DNA of 64,000 bases from an uncultured Cetobacterium sp. Lineage in GTDB: Bacteria > Fusobacteriota > Fusobacteriia > Fusobacteriales > Fusobacteriaceae. Below, piece by piece: positions 51,410-60,977 of the stretch. The notes beneath the pieces were generated by a model, which was not told where the DNA came from, did no database searches, and saw only the letters and a program-made list of their open reading frames with translations. Both the position numbers and the translations under genes were made by a program. The DNA is taken from the NCBI RefSeq assembly GCF_947072685.1, contig NZ_CAMTIK010000003.1:61761-125760 (forward strand). Reading direction: 5' to 3'. Position 1 is the first letter of the stretch, and each line of letters opens with the position of its first letter.

Positions 51410-53239
51410 GTGAGATATTTGATTATGTTATTTTTCATGGGAATACTATTTATACAAAGCTTTTCATACAATATAGATGATTACCTTTTTTTTGATAAAG
51501 CTTTAAAAGCTAATGAAAAAAAAGACTTTAAAGAAAGTGAATTTTTTTATAAGATATACGAGAGGAATTATAAAGATTCCTATCCATTGACGAGTAATTA
51601 CGCTAAGTATTACATAGCTAAAAATTATATGGATTTAGGAAAATATGAGGAAGCAATATTGTACTTTAGTAGAGCCGTGTATGTTCCGGAAGAATTTGTT
51701 AAACAAAAAACGAAAAAAACTAATTTTTTTCAGTATAGACGTGACTATTATGTGGGAGAAATATATTTAAAATTGAACAATCATAAAAAAAGTAACGAGT
51801 TTTTAGAGCGATTAGTAACGGATTATTATGATCCCAAATTAACACCGTATGAAATAAAAGCTTTGAATCTTTTAAGAATAAAAAATCCTAAATATGAGTT
51901 CATATATAGGATGAAATATAAAGGTGATTTTTCAGTTATTGACAAACTTAATTCTTCTGAATTAGAGGGGCTGAGTAAATATTTCTTTGAAAAAAAAGAG
52001 TATAAAAAAACTAAAATTATTTTGGAAAAGTTGTATAATATTTCAGATAAAAAAAGAGATATTGAAATAAGATACTTGGAAACATTATTAAAGTTGAATG
52101 AAAATAAAAAAATTATAGAATTTACACAAGATAAGACAGATATGAAATTAATTTTTATAAGGGCTGTTGCATACGAACAAGCAAAAGATTATTCAAGAGC
52201 TCTATATAATTATAATCTTTTAAACCAAACAGATTATCAAGACAGAGCTATGTATAGAACAGCTAGAATTTATTTTAAATTGGAGGAGTATAAAAAAGTT
52301 AAAAATATTTTAGAAAAGATAATTTCTAAAAATGAAAAAATAGATGAATTGATGCTAGATGTTTATGTGAAATTAGAAAATAGGAGTAAATTTTTAAAGT
52401 TTTATGAAGATTTTAGAAGTAAATATCCTGAAAATCCTAAATTGGGTCTATATTATATGATATATACAAAGTTGTTAAATAATAACCAACAACCGTGGGA
52501 TATGGCAAATTATAGCATATTTTTTACAAGTAACTATGCGGTAAGAAATTATATTGATTCTTTGGAAAATTTCAACTTGGAAGAAACATTTAAAGAAAAA
52601 ATTTTAAAAAGTGCATTGACACAAATAGGAGAATTGGGAAATTCAGAATTATTAGATTTAGCAACTAGAAGCAAAAACTTTGATTTAGATATAGATACTG
52701 TAAGAGATAAAATAACAGTTATTGATAGTTTCGCAAAAAGTAGTTTCTATAAAGAGGCCTTTGAAAAATCTAAAAAATATAAAAGAGATATGTATAGATA
52801 TCGAAATTTACTACATAATATTTACCCAAAATATTATTGGAATGAAGTTGAGAGTGCTAGAAAGAAAAATTTAATTCCTCAATCTTTAATTTATACAGTT
52901 ATGTACATAGAAAGTGGATTTGATAAAAATAACGATAAGTTTGATAGAATTGGACTTATGGGAATTCCTTTAGAAGGTATACTAGAAAAAGAAAAATATT
53001 TTGATCCACAGGAAAATATAGAGCTTGGAACAAAATTGTTAAAACAAAGTTATGAAAAAAATAATGCTATGATTTTAAAAACACTTATAGATTATCTATA
53101 TGGTGAAACTGTATTGAAAAGTTTAAATTTTGAGTTAGATGGGGATTTGAAGTTGGAAACAGTCGGTGATGATAAATTACAAAAAGAGATAGAGGAGATT
53201 GTCTATACATATGCTTTTTATAGCGCAATATACAATTAA
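51410..53239 (+). CDS. TPR plus lytic transglycosylase-like periplasmic protein
   Basis: 609-residue protein with a signal peptide (residues 1-19, ending IQSFS). Residues 25-430 are helical repeats resembling Slt70's superhelix (for example YAKYYIAKNYMDLGKYEEAI). Residues about 475-600 resemble the SLT catalytic domain: LIPQSLIYTVMYIESGFD retains the catalytic Glu of the ESxFD motif, but the usual GAMGLMQLMPATA is replaced by RIGLMGIPLEGI and the tail is diverged. It may be a weakly active or binding-only murein protein. Start is GTG, SD GGAGGGGG (51399-51406). Confidence 0.7.
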   Translation: MRYLIMLFFMGILFIQSFSYNIDDYLFFDKALKANEKKDFKESEFFYKIYERNYKDSYPLTSNYAKYYIAKNYMDLGKYEEAILYFSRAVYVPEEFVKQKTKKTNFFQYRRDYYVGEIYLKLNNHKKSNEFLERLVTDYYDPKLTPYEIKALNLLRIKNPKYEFIYRMKYKGDFSVIDKLNSSELEGLSKYFFEKKEYKKTKIILEKLYNISDKKRDIEIRYLETLLKLNENKKIIEFTQDKTDMKLIFIRAVAYEQAKDYSRALYNYNLLNQTDYQDRAMYRTARIYFKLEEYKKVKNILEKIISKNEKIDELMLDVYVKLENRSKFLKFYEDFRSKYPENPKLGLYYMIYTKLLNNNQQPWDMANYSIFFTSNYAVRNYIDSLENFNLEETFKEKILKSALTQIGELGNSELLDLATRSKNFDLDIDTVRDKITVIDSFAKSSFYKEAFEKSKKYKRDMYRYRNLLHNIYPKYYWNEVESARKKNLIPQSLIYTVMYIESGFDKNNDKFDRIGLMGIPLEGILEKEKYFDPQENIELGTKLLKQSYEKNNAMILKTLIDYLYGETVLKSLNFELDGDLKLETVGDDKLQKEIEEIVYTYAFYSAIYN

Positions 53240-53253
53240 AAAAAGGAGAAAAA

Positions 53254-55773
53254 ATGAGAAATACTAGATGGGTTTATAAGTCAGAAGATTTCGTACCAAA
53301 CGGTATAGAATTGGATAAAGATATAGTGCAAATATTGTATAATAGAGGCGTTACTGAGCGTGAAGAAATTGATTTTTTTATAAATGGAACATTAGAAAAC
53401 CTCATGAATCCAAGTGAATTTTCAGATGTAGATAGAGCTGTGGATAGGATACTTATGGCTAAAAGCAAAAATCAAAGCGTTTGGATTTATGGTGATTATG
53501 ATGTAGATGGAATAACTTCGACATCTCTTTGCTATTTGGCTTTGCAAGAGATAGGAATAGATGTAAAATACTACATACCATTAAGAGATGAAGGGTATGG
53601 TTTGAATAAAGAAGCTTTAAAATATATACGTGATAGTGGTGGAGATCTAATAATAACTGTAGACTGTGGAATATCATCAACTTTAGAAGTGGAATATGGA
53701 AACTCTTTAGGGATGGATTTAATAATAACAGATCATCATGAGATAAATAATGAATTGCCTCCAGCGTTTGCAATTATAAATCCTAAAAGAAAGGATAATA
53801 AAAATAGTTACAAATATTTTGCAGGTGTAGGAACTGCATTTATGTTATTGTTGGCACTATATAAAAAAATGGATAGGAAAACGGAAATTTATAAATATTT
53901 GGATATAGTAGCTATAGGAACAATTGCAGATATAGTGCCTTTAAAAGGGGAAAACAGGCTGTTGGTGAAAAGAGGTTTGGAACTATTAAAAAGTAGTAAG
54001 CGGCTAGGATTAAATATGCTTATGAAAAAATTATATGAAAATCCTATGGATAAAAAATTTGATACGTATGATGTTGGTTTTATAATAGCACCCATATTTA
54101 ATGCTGCTGGGAGGCTAGAGGATGCCAAAATGGCAGTAGAACTATTTGTCAGTGATTCACATATAGTGTGTGATAACTTAATATATGATTTGATAATGAA
54201 AAATAGTGAGAGAAAAGAGATACAAGAAAAAATATTACAAAGAGTTATTGAAAAAATAGAAAAAGAAAAATTGGATGAAGAAGCGGTTATTGTTGTTGCA
54301 GAAGAGGGGTTTCATCATGGAGTAATAGGAATAGTAGCATCTAAAATTTTAGATAAATTTTATAAACCTACAATAATTATGGAGATAAAATCAAAAGAAG
54401 GGATAGCAACCGCTTCTTGTAGAAGTACTGAAGCTTTTAATATGATAGAGGCCTTAAATACAATGAAAGATATTTTTATAAAATATGGTGGACATGCGGG
54501 AGCTGCTGGGTTTTCAATAGAGATAGAAAAAATAGCAGAATTTTCAAAGAGGATAAATGAATATGCAAAATTTAACCTGAGTGATGAAGATAAAGAAAAG
54601 CCTATAAAAATTGATTGCGAACTGTCGTTGGTAAAGATATCATACGATTTGATGGATAAACTTTCTCTTTTAGAACCATATGGATTTGGAAATCCATCTC
54701 CTATGTTTACTTTAAAAAAGTGTAAATATTCAAATTTTAGAGCTATTGGAAAAGAAAAAAACCATTTGATGATGGATTTGATAAAAAATGGTGTAGAGAT
54801 AAAAAATTGTGTTTGGTTTAATAGTAGCGATATGTTACAAGAAATTTTAAATTACGAAGAGTTAGATGTGGCTTTTAAATTGAAAATGGAAGTCTATAAG
54901 GACAAGTATCAATATAAAATTTTTATTGATGATGTAAAACCTGCTGGAGAAAATGAAAATAAATTTAAAGAGAATCAAGACTTGTATGACTTGAAGTATC
55001 CTATAAAATCTGTTTTTTATACGCGTAGAGATGTAGAAAACGAAAAGTTAAATTTAAGTTTTGTGAGTGGAGATATCTTAGTAAATATAGGAAGAAATAC
55101 TGCTGGATTTTTAGATAATCAAACGAAGTTAATATTGAAAAGATTGAGAGATGACTATGGAATAAACTTTAGATTAGAAATTGATAAAGTTGTAAAAAAA
55201 GATGAAAATTATAATGTTCATCTTTTGATTTATAAAGACGAAACTTTTAAAACGTTCTCTATAGAGGCAGGAGCTATATTTAGAGAGATAAAAAAATTCT
55301 TGATTGGGAATTTAGAATACAATACAGTGCAAAAAAAAGTTTTGAAAAGTATATTTAAAGATAAAAAACAAACTATTGTAAAAATAGGGAAAGATAGAGG
55401 ATTAAAAACAATAATAAAGACAATTGAATTATTTCATAGAGCTTTAGGAAAAAATATTTTGGTAGTAAATGATAAAAATGTATGGGTACAAGGATATGAT
55501 TTTTATATATATATGGGGAGTAATTTTGATGATGAAGTAAACAGTTATAACTTAGTTATAACTGATGGGGAGCATTACAAAGACGGGTATATAAATATAG
55601 AAGATGTTTATAAAATACCAGAAAATATTGAAATTGTTCGAGAACAAGAGCTTTCTAATTATAAAAAAATATATAGTAAGAAAATATCGGATAGTGATAA
55701 ATTAAAAATAATAGAAGGTGTGAATAGAGGAGAAAAAATATTTGCAACCGAGGATATAAAAGTTATATTTTAA
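53254..55773 (+). CDS. recJ: Single-stranded-DNA-specific exonuclease RecJ
   Basis: 839-residue 5'-3' exonuclease of the DHH family. Motifs are GDYDVDGITSTS, DCGISS, TDHHEI (the DHH), GTIADIVPL and the DHHA1 motif GGHAGAAGFSIE. Residues about 455-570 form the OB domain. Roughly 250 further residues beyond the usual E. coli length (577) form a C-terminal extension like that in Firmicutes RecJ. 14 bases behind the transglycosylase-like gene, hence co-transcribed. Confidence 0.94.
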   Translation: MRNTRWVYKSEDFVPNGIELDKDIVQILYNRGVTEREEIDFFINGTLENLMNPSEFSDVDRAVDRILMAKSKNQSVWIYGDYDVDGITSTSLCYLALQEIGIDVKYYIPLRDEGYGLNKEALKYIRDSGGDLIITVDCGISSTLEVEYGNSLGMDLIITDHHEINNELPPAFAIINPKRKDNKNSYKYFAGVGTAFMLLLALYKKMDRKTEIYKYLDIVAIGTIADIVPLKGENRLLVKRGLELLKSSKRLGLNMLMKKLYENPMDKKFDTYDVGFIIAPIFNAAGRLEDAKMAVELFVSDSHIVCDNLIYDLIMKNSERKEIQEKILQRVIEKIEKEKLDEEAVIVVAEEGFHHGVIGIVASKILDKFYKPTIIMEIKSKEGIATASCRSTEAFNMIEALNTMKDIFIKYGGHAGAAGFSIEIEKIAEFSKRINEYAKFNLSDEDKEKPIKIDCELSLVKISYDLMDKLSLLEPYGFGNPSPMFTLKKCKYSNFRAIGKEKNHLMMDLIKNGVEIKNCVWFNSSDMLQEILNYEELDVAFKLKMEVYKDKYQYKIFIDDVKPAGENENKFKENQDLYDLKYPIKSVFYTRRDVENEKLNLSFVSGDILVNIGRNTAGFLDNQTKLILKRLRDDYGINFRLEIDKVVKKDENYNVHLLIYKDETFKTFSIEAGAIFREIKKFLIGNLEYNTVQKKVLKSIFKDKKQTIVKIGKDRGLKTIIKTIELFHRALGKNILVVNDKNVWVQGYDFYIYMGSNFDDEVNSYNLVITDGEHYKDGYINIEDVYKIPENIEIVREQELSNYKKIYSKKISDSDKLKIIEGVNRGEKIFATEDIKVIF

Positions 55774-55818
55774 AAAAAAAAGATACAACTTGTAGGAAAA
55801 GTAAAATAAATTTTGAAG

Positions 55819-55850
55819 AACAGGGAGAAGAAATATTTCCCTGTTTTTAT
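55819..55850 (+). terminator. Terminator hairpin between recJ and the arginine antiporter gene
   Basis: Perfect 8-base arms AACAGGGA/TCCCTGTT (55819-55826, 55838-55845) followed by a T-rich run. It lies 25 bases before the antiporter SD. Confidence 0.8.
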
Positions 55851-55884
55851 TTTTTATTTAAATAGGGTTAAGGAGGAGTGTAGA

Positions 55885-57345
55885 ATGCAAGATGATAAAA
55901 AATTGGGAGTTATAACCCTTGCAGGATTAGTAATTAGTGCAATGATAGGAGGGGGTGTCTATAATTTGCCACAAAATATGGCACAAGATGCTTCAGCAGG
56001 AGCAGTTATAATTGCATGGGTAATCACAGGGATTGGAATGTGGTTTTTAGCAAAAACATTTAGTATATTGTCCAATGTTAGACCAGAAGTAACATCAGGA
56101 ATTTATGGATATGGAGAATTAGGTTTTGGTAAATTTTTGGGATTTCAGGTTGCGTGGGGATACTGGATATGTAATATTTTTGCAAATGTAGGATATGCAA
56201 TACTACTGATGGATTCATTCAATTATTTTTTTAATCCATATTTTGAAGGTGGAAATAATTTGTTGTCAATAATATGTGGTTCGATAGTAATTTGGATTAT
56301 GTATTTTGCTGTTATGGCGGGAGTAAAACAAGCTACATTCATTAATAATATCGGTGTTGTAGGGAAATTAATTCCGTTAGTATTATTTATAGTTGTGTTG
56401 ATATTTAAGTTTGACTTTTCTGTATTTACAACCAATTTTTGGGGAGAAAAAGTTATACCAAGTCTTTTGGATAAAGATTTAGGTGGTGTTTTTCCACAAG
56501 TAAAAAGTACAATGCTAGTTACTTTATGGGTATTTATAGGAATAGAGGGAGCAGTTGTAATTTCAAGTAGGGCAAGATCACAAAAAGATGTTGGAAAAGC
56601 AACAGTTATAGGGTTTTTGGGATGCTTGATAATGTATGCTCTATTGTCTCTTTTACCTTTAGGGATATTATCTCAAGGGAATATATCAAGTATGGCACCT
56701 CCATCGACTGGACCAATTTTAGCTCATATAATAGGAGATTCAGGGAATTGGATTATGAATCTAGGTGTAATTATAGCTTTGTTAAGCTCTTGGTTAGTAT
56801 GGACAGTAATGTTGGCATCATTACCATATGAAGCTGCTAAAGCCGGAACATTTCCAAAAGCTTATGCTGCAGAAAATAAGAATGAGTCACCTTCATATTC
56901 ATTATTGGTATCATCTATTTTGATGCAAATATGTATGATTGTTGTTTATTTTTCTGATAATGCTTGGAATTTGATGTTGAGCATAACAGGAGTTATGATT
57001 TTACCGTGTTACTTTGTATGTACATTGTATCTTTGGAAGATGTCAAAAAAAGATGGGGACTATCCAACAGGGACTCCAATAAAAAGAGAAACAGCCCTGT
57101 TGACAGGTGCGTTAGGAAGTATATATGCAGGATGGTTAGTTTATGCAGCTGGATTAAATTATTTTTTAGTAGCGGGAATAATATATGCATTAGGTATTCC
57201 TGTGTTTAGAAAAGCAAGATTAGAATCTAATGATGGTGAGCCAATATTTACATGTGGAGAAAAAATATTTGCAGGAATAATTTTATTTGTTGGAGTAGTA
57301 GGTGTTTTTTATACAGTGGCAAACTATAAAGAGTTGTTAGGATAA
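55885..57345 (+). CDS. Arginine antiporter of the basic amino acid/polyamine (APA) family
   Basis: 486-residue inner-membrane transporter with about 12-13 hydrophobic segments. TM1 carries the substrate-backbone motif SAMIGGGVYNLPQNMAQ (residues 18-34); VKSTMLVTLWVFIGIEGAV is the TM6 region typical of the ArcD/arginine-ornithine APA subgroup. Because an AdiA-type decarboxylase follows 18 bases later, arginine/agmatine exchange is the most likely role, functionally equal to AdiC but from the ArcD-like subgroup; arginine/ornithine exchange is the alternative. I start at ATG 55885 behind AGGAGGAG; the upstream frame runs through the hairpin. Confidence 0.85.
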   Translation: MQDDKKLGVITLAGLVISAMIGGGVYNLPQNMAQDASAGAVIIAWVITGIGMWFLAKTFSILSNVRPEVTSGIYGYGELGFGKFLGFQVAWGYWICNIFANVGYAILLMDSFNYFFNPYFEGGNNLLSIICGSIVIWIMYFAVMAGVKQATFINNIGVVGKLIPLVLFIVVLIFKFDFSVFTTNFWGEKVIPSLLDKDLGGVFPQVKSTMLVTLWVFIGIEGAVVISSRARSQKDVGKATVIGFLGCLIMYALLSLLPLGILSQGNISSMAPPSTGPILAHIIGDSGNWIMNLGVIIALLSSWLVWTVMLASLPYEAAKAGTFPKAYAAENKNESPSYSLLVSSILMQICMIVVYFSDNAWNLMLSITGVMILPCYFVCTLYLWKMSKKDGDYPTGTPIKRETALLTGALGSIYAGWLVYAAGLNYFLVAGIIYALGIPVFRKARLESNDGEPIFTCGEKIFAGIILFVGVVGVFYTVANYKELLG

Positions 57346-57363
57346 GTTGAGGAGGAGTATTTA

Positions 57364-59652
57364 ATGGAAAAAATAATTTATGGAACAGGAACTAAAGTAG
57401 TTGTATTCAAAGAAGGTGTGAAAGAAGGAACTGAAATTGGGAATAGAATAGAGTGTCTGATGGATGAACTTGAGAGAAGGTGCTTGGGAGTTTATACTTC
57501 TGAGTGCTATGAAGACCTACAAGATGTTATAAGTTGTGATAAATCAATAGATTGTTTACTATTGTCTTGGCCAAATGAAAGAGAAGAGAAAGAAGCGATA
57601 GAAGTAATAAAGAAATTGCATGAAAATCAAGAAGGGGTTCCAGTCTTCTTATTGACACATAAAGCGGATGCTCTTGAAAAAATGAGCAGAGAGGTTTATG
57701 AAAATGTTGAAGAGATAATTTGGTTGCTTCAAGAAGAAATTGTTTTTTTAGGAGAGAGAATTCAAAGAGCTGTAGAAAGATATAATGATGAATTACTGCC
57801 ACCTTTAACAAAAGCTATATTTAACTATAATAAAATAGCAGAATATTCGTGGGCTGCACCTGGTCACCAAGGGGGTGTTGGTTTTACAAAAACAGCTTTG
57901 GGAAGAAGATTTTTTGATTTTTATGATGAAAATCTATTTAGAACAGATACTGGAATTGAAAGAACAACTATTGGGTCTTTGTTAGATCATACAGGGGCAT
58001 TTTTAGAAGGTGAAAAATTAGTGGCTAAAATATTTGGGGCAGATAGATCATACAATGTTTTGGTTGGAACATCGGGGTCAAATAGAACTATAATGCAAGC
58101 GGTATTGACAGATGAAGATATAGCCTTGGTAGACAGAAATTGTCATAAATCGATAGAACAGGGATTGATGATAACTGGAGCTAAGCCAGTATATATGAAA
58201 CCAACAAGAAATCGATATGGAATAATAGGTCCTATATTACCAGAAGAAATGACTGAAGAAAATGTACAAGAAAAGATAAAAATAAGTCCTTTAGTTCCAG
58301 AAAAATATAAGAATAATAATCCTGTATATACAGTGGTAACAAATTGTACATATGATGGGGTTTGTTACAATGCTAAAAATGTAGAAAATATATTTCAAAA
58401 ATATATTGAACGTATACATTTTGATGAGGCATGGTATGGGTATGCAAAATTTAATGAAATGTACAAAGACCATTTTGCGATGAGAGGGGATGCAAAGGAT
58501 TATAAAGGCAATGCGACAGTTTTTGCAACTCATTCTACACATAAACTTCTGAATGCTTTATCTCAAGCTTCATATGTGCATATGAGACAAGGTAAAAATC
58601 CAATAGCAGAAGAAAGATTTAATCAAGCATATATGATGCATGCAACAACATCCCCATTATATGCAATAGCTGCATCAAATGAGGTTGGAGCAGCTATGAT
58701 GCAAGGAAAAACAGGGAAATATTTAACAGATGAAGTTTTAAAAGAGGCAATAGAATTTAGAAAAATGGTAGCAAAATATCATAAAGAGTATGCTCAAGAG
58801 GGAGAATGGTTTTTTAAACCTTGGAATGCAGAAACTGTAAAAGACCCAAAAACAGGGAAGGTTTATAATTTTGAAGATGCTTCAACAGAGCTTTTGATGA
58901 GAGAACAGAGTTGTTGGGCAATGAATCCGGGTGAAGTTTGGCATGGATTTGAAGGGATTCCAGAAAATTGGATAATGTTAGATCCAATAAAAGTTAGTAT
59001 CCTAGCTCCGGGAATGAAAGATAATGGTGATATGGATGAAAGAGGAGTGCCGGCTCAATTAATTTCATACTATTTTTCAAAATATGGAGTTGTACCAACA
59101 AGAACGACAGATTTTCAAATAATGTTCTTATTCTCAATGGGAATAAGTAAAGGGAAATGGGGAACCTTATTAGATTTATTGGTTTCGTTTAAAAAAGAAT
59201 ATGATAACAATACATCGTTAAAAAAAATATTTCCAGAATTGGTTGCTGGAAGAGATGAAAGATATGGCGATTTGGGAATGAAAGATCTAGGAGATGAAAT
59301 GTTCGAGTATTTGAAAGAACATAATTTAGGAAAGTATTTAAATGAGGCTTATTCAACTCTTCCAGAGCAAATAATGACTCCAAGAGAAGCGTATAATAAA
59401 ATTGTGAAAAATGATGTCGAATTAGTTCCGGCTAGTAAATTAGAAGGAAGAATATCTGCGAATGCAGTTATCCCATATCCACCTGGAATTCCAATGTTGA
59501 TGTCTGGAGAAAGTTTTGGTCAAGAAAATAGTGCTCAGATATCTTATTTAAAAGCACTAACAACTTGGGATGAGAAATTCCCTGGATTTGAACATGAAAC
59601 AGAAGGAACAACAGTTGAGAATGGAGAGTATAATGTTCTTTGTATAAAATAA
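57364..59652 (+). CDS. adiA: Biodegradative arginine decarboxylase, AdiA-like
   Basis: 762-residue PLP enzyme turning arginine into agmatine and CO2 while consuming a proton. The N-terminal wing domain (1-135) resembles a response-regulator fold; the PLP core holds SWAAPGHQGGVGFTKT (162-177), VGTSGSNRTIMQA, HFDEAWYGYA (352-361) and the Schiff-base lysine in THSTHKLLNA (Lys394). The whole length is recognisably close to E. coli AdiA (755 residues), including HATTSPLYAI, TDFQIMFLFSMG and NSVIPYPPGIPM-like NAVIPYPPGIPM, more than to lysine or ornithine decarboxylases. SD GAGGAG at 57349-57354. Confidence 0.9.
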   Translation: MEKIIYGTGTKVVVFKEGVKEGTEIGNRIECLMDELERRCLGVYTSECYEDLQDVISCDKSIDCLLLSWPNEREEKEAIEVIKKLHENQEGVPVFLLTHKADALEKMSREVYENVEEIIWLLQEEIVFLGERIQRAVERYNDELLPPLTKAIFNYNKIAEYSWAAPGHQGGVGFTKTALGRRFFDFYDENLFRTDTGIERTTIGSLLDHTGAFLEGEKLVAKIFGADRSYNVLVGTSGSNRTIMQAVLTDEDIALVDRNCHKSIEQGLMITGAKPVYMKPTRNRYGIIGPILPEEMTEENVQEKIKISPLVPEKYKNNNPVYTVVTNCTYDGVCYNAKNVENIFQKYIERIHFDEAWYGYAKFNEMYKDHFAMRGDAKDYKGNATVFATHSTHKLLNALSQASYVHMRQGKNPIAEERFNQAYMMHATTSPLYAIAASNEVGAAMMQGKTGKYLTDEVLKEAIEFRKMVAKYHKEYAQEGEWFFKPWNAETVKDPKTGKVYNFEDASTELLMREQSCWAMNPGEVWHGFEGIPENWIMLDPIKVSILAPGMKDNGDMDERGVPAQLISYYFSKYGVVPTRTTDFQIMFLFSMGISKGKWGTLLDLLVSFKKEYDNNTSLKKIFPELVAGRDERYGDLGMKDLGDEMFEYLKEHNLGKYLNEAYSTLPEQIMTPREAYNKIVKNDVELVPASKLEGRISANAVIPYPPGIPMLMSGESFGQENSAQISYLKALTTWDEKFPGFEHETEGTTVENGEYNVLCIK

Positions 59653-59668
59653 TATTGGTGGTGATATC

Positions 59669-60334
59669 ATGTATAAAGAGATTGCGGTAAAAATAAGAGA
59701 CTCTTTAAAAAAAGTATGGTTTTATCATATAGGAGTAGGTTTGGTATTTTTAGTGTACTCAGCTAGCGTGATAATCACTGATGGAGTTATGCTAGGGAAT
59801 GTTTTAGAAGGATTAGGATTCCTATTTTTATTAACAGGAATAGGAAACATTCTCTATTCATTTTCAGGAATAGATGATATAGAGTTTCATTGGGGTGAGA
59901 TGCTATTCTGGGGAGTTATCGAAATATTTTCAGGATGGATTATACTGACCAAAAAAATGGAAATCTTTGAAGTTTTTCTTATAGAAAGTGTAGGTGGAGT
60001 TATTAGAAGAGCGACATCTGCAGAGTTAGAAATAAAAGGGTATTTAATAATTTTCTATATAGGAACTTTTCTAACATTTAGAGGGATAAGTCATTTGGTG
60101 ACAAAAGTATATAGTTTAGGATTAATGGAACAAAAAAAAAGAGTTATTTTTATAAAGTGGCTATTAATATTAGATGGATTTTTAGATTTCATCTTCGGAA
60201 TAATAATAGTGGTCAGCATGTATTTAAAACCAGAGTTGTTTAATTATATATTGTTTTTATATATTGGTTTTAGCTCTGTTGTTTTGATTTTGTTCGGATG
60301 GAGTTTAAAGTATTTGATGGAACAACAAGTTTAA
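59669..60334 (+). CDS. HdeD-like membrane protein
   Basis: 221-residue inner-membrane protein with about six to seven hydrophobic helices arranged as pairs (GVGLVFLVYSASVIITDGVM, LGFLFLLTGIGNILYSF, FWGVIEIFSGWIIL, IIFYIGTFLTFRGISHLV and others), the internal-repeat pattern of HdeD/DUF308 proteins. HdeD of E. coli contributes to acid resistance at high cell density. Position 16 bases behind the arginine decarboxylase supports a role in acid stress. SD is GGTGGTGAT. Confidence 0.7.
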   Translation: MYKEIAVKIRDSLKKVWFYHIGVGLVFLVYSASVIITDGVMLGNVLEGLGFLFLLTGIGNILYSFSGIDDIEFHWGEMLFWGVIEIFSGWIILTKKMEIFEVFLIESVGGVIRRATSAELEIKGYLIIFYIGTFLTFRGISHLVTKVYSLGLMEQKKRVIFIKWLLILDGFLDFIFGIIIVVSMYLKPELFNYILFLYIGFSSVVLILFGWSLKYLMEQQV

Positions 60335-60340
60335 AAAAAT

Positions 60341-60375
60341 AGAGTCCAACTTTATTAAGTGGACTCTGTTTTTTT
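60341..60375. terminator. Bidirectional terminator between the adi operon and tetR
   Basis: AGAGTCCA (60341-60348) pairs with TGGACTCT (60360-60367), the stem extended by ACTT/AAGT with a bulge; T runs on both sides (eight T on the plus strand, seven on the minus strand). Confidence 0.88.
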
Positions 60376-60376
60376 A

Positions 60377-60952
60377 TTAACTATTTTCAGCGTTAAAATC
60401 ATCTAATTTTTTGTATAACATTAAAGCAGCTGTAGATAGCAACTTATCTTTTATGAATTCGTTGTTTGGATCTTCAAAATAATCTGTAGCGATAAGAGTC
60501 GCTAAACCATGTCCAAAAAGCCAACAATCTAAGAAAAGCTCATGTTTAAATTTAGTTGGTAAATTGTTAAATCTTTCATCTTTTTCCATTTCAACTTTGA
60601 CTAAATCTCTGAATTGTTTTAACAACTTTCCATAAGAGTTATCTCTTAAAAAAATAGATTTAAAAAGTTGTTTTTCTTCTCTAGCAAAAGTGCAAAGGCC
60701 AATTCCACTATTTAAAAAAACCATGTCTGTTTCGGGTTTAACAACGTAATCCATAAAAATTTGTTTAGCTCTTTCAATGAGGTCGGTCTTCAGTTCGTCC
60801 ATAGAGGAATAGCAGCTATATATAGGAGCTGGTGAACAATTTAAGGCTTTGGCTAAATTTCTAGCAGTAATATCATCCAATCCGTGTTTTTCAAACATTT
60901 CGAAAGCTTTTGCATGTATCTGCTCTTTTTTAAAAATTGCTTTTTTTGGCAT
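60377..60952 (-). CDS. TetR-family transcriptional regulator
   Basis: 191-residue regulator. N-terminal helix-turn-helix (residues 8-52) with FEKHGLDDITARNLAKALN and CSPAPIYSCYSSMDEL, followed by a helical ligand-binding domain. The gene is last in the trmL-folA-fadL-tetR run, 25 bases behind the outer-membrane transporter gene, so it may control that transporter. It is convergent with the adi operon, which makes adi regulation less likely but not impossible. SD AGGAGG precedes the ATG. Confidence 0.85.
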   Translation of the reverse strand: MPKKAIFKKEQIHAKAFEMFEKHGLDDITARNLAKALNCSPAPIYSCYSSMDELKTDLIERAKQIFMDYVVKPETDMVFLNSGIGLCTFAREEKQLFKSIFLRDNSYGKLLKQFRDLVKVEMEKDERFNNLPTKFKHELFLDCWLFGHGLATLIATDYFEDPNNEFIKDKLLSTAALMLYKKLDDFNAENS

Positions 60953-60977
60953 TAATTCCTCCTGAGTTTAGTGAGAA

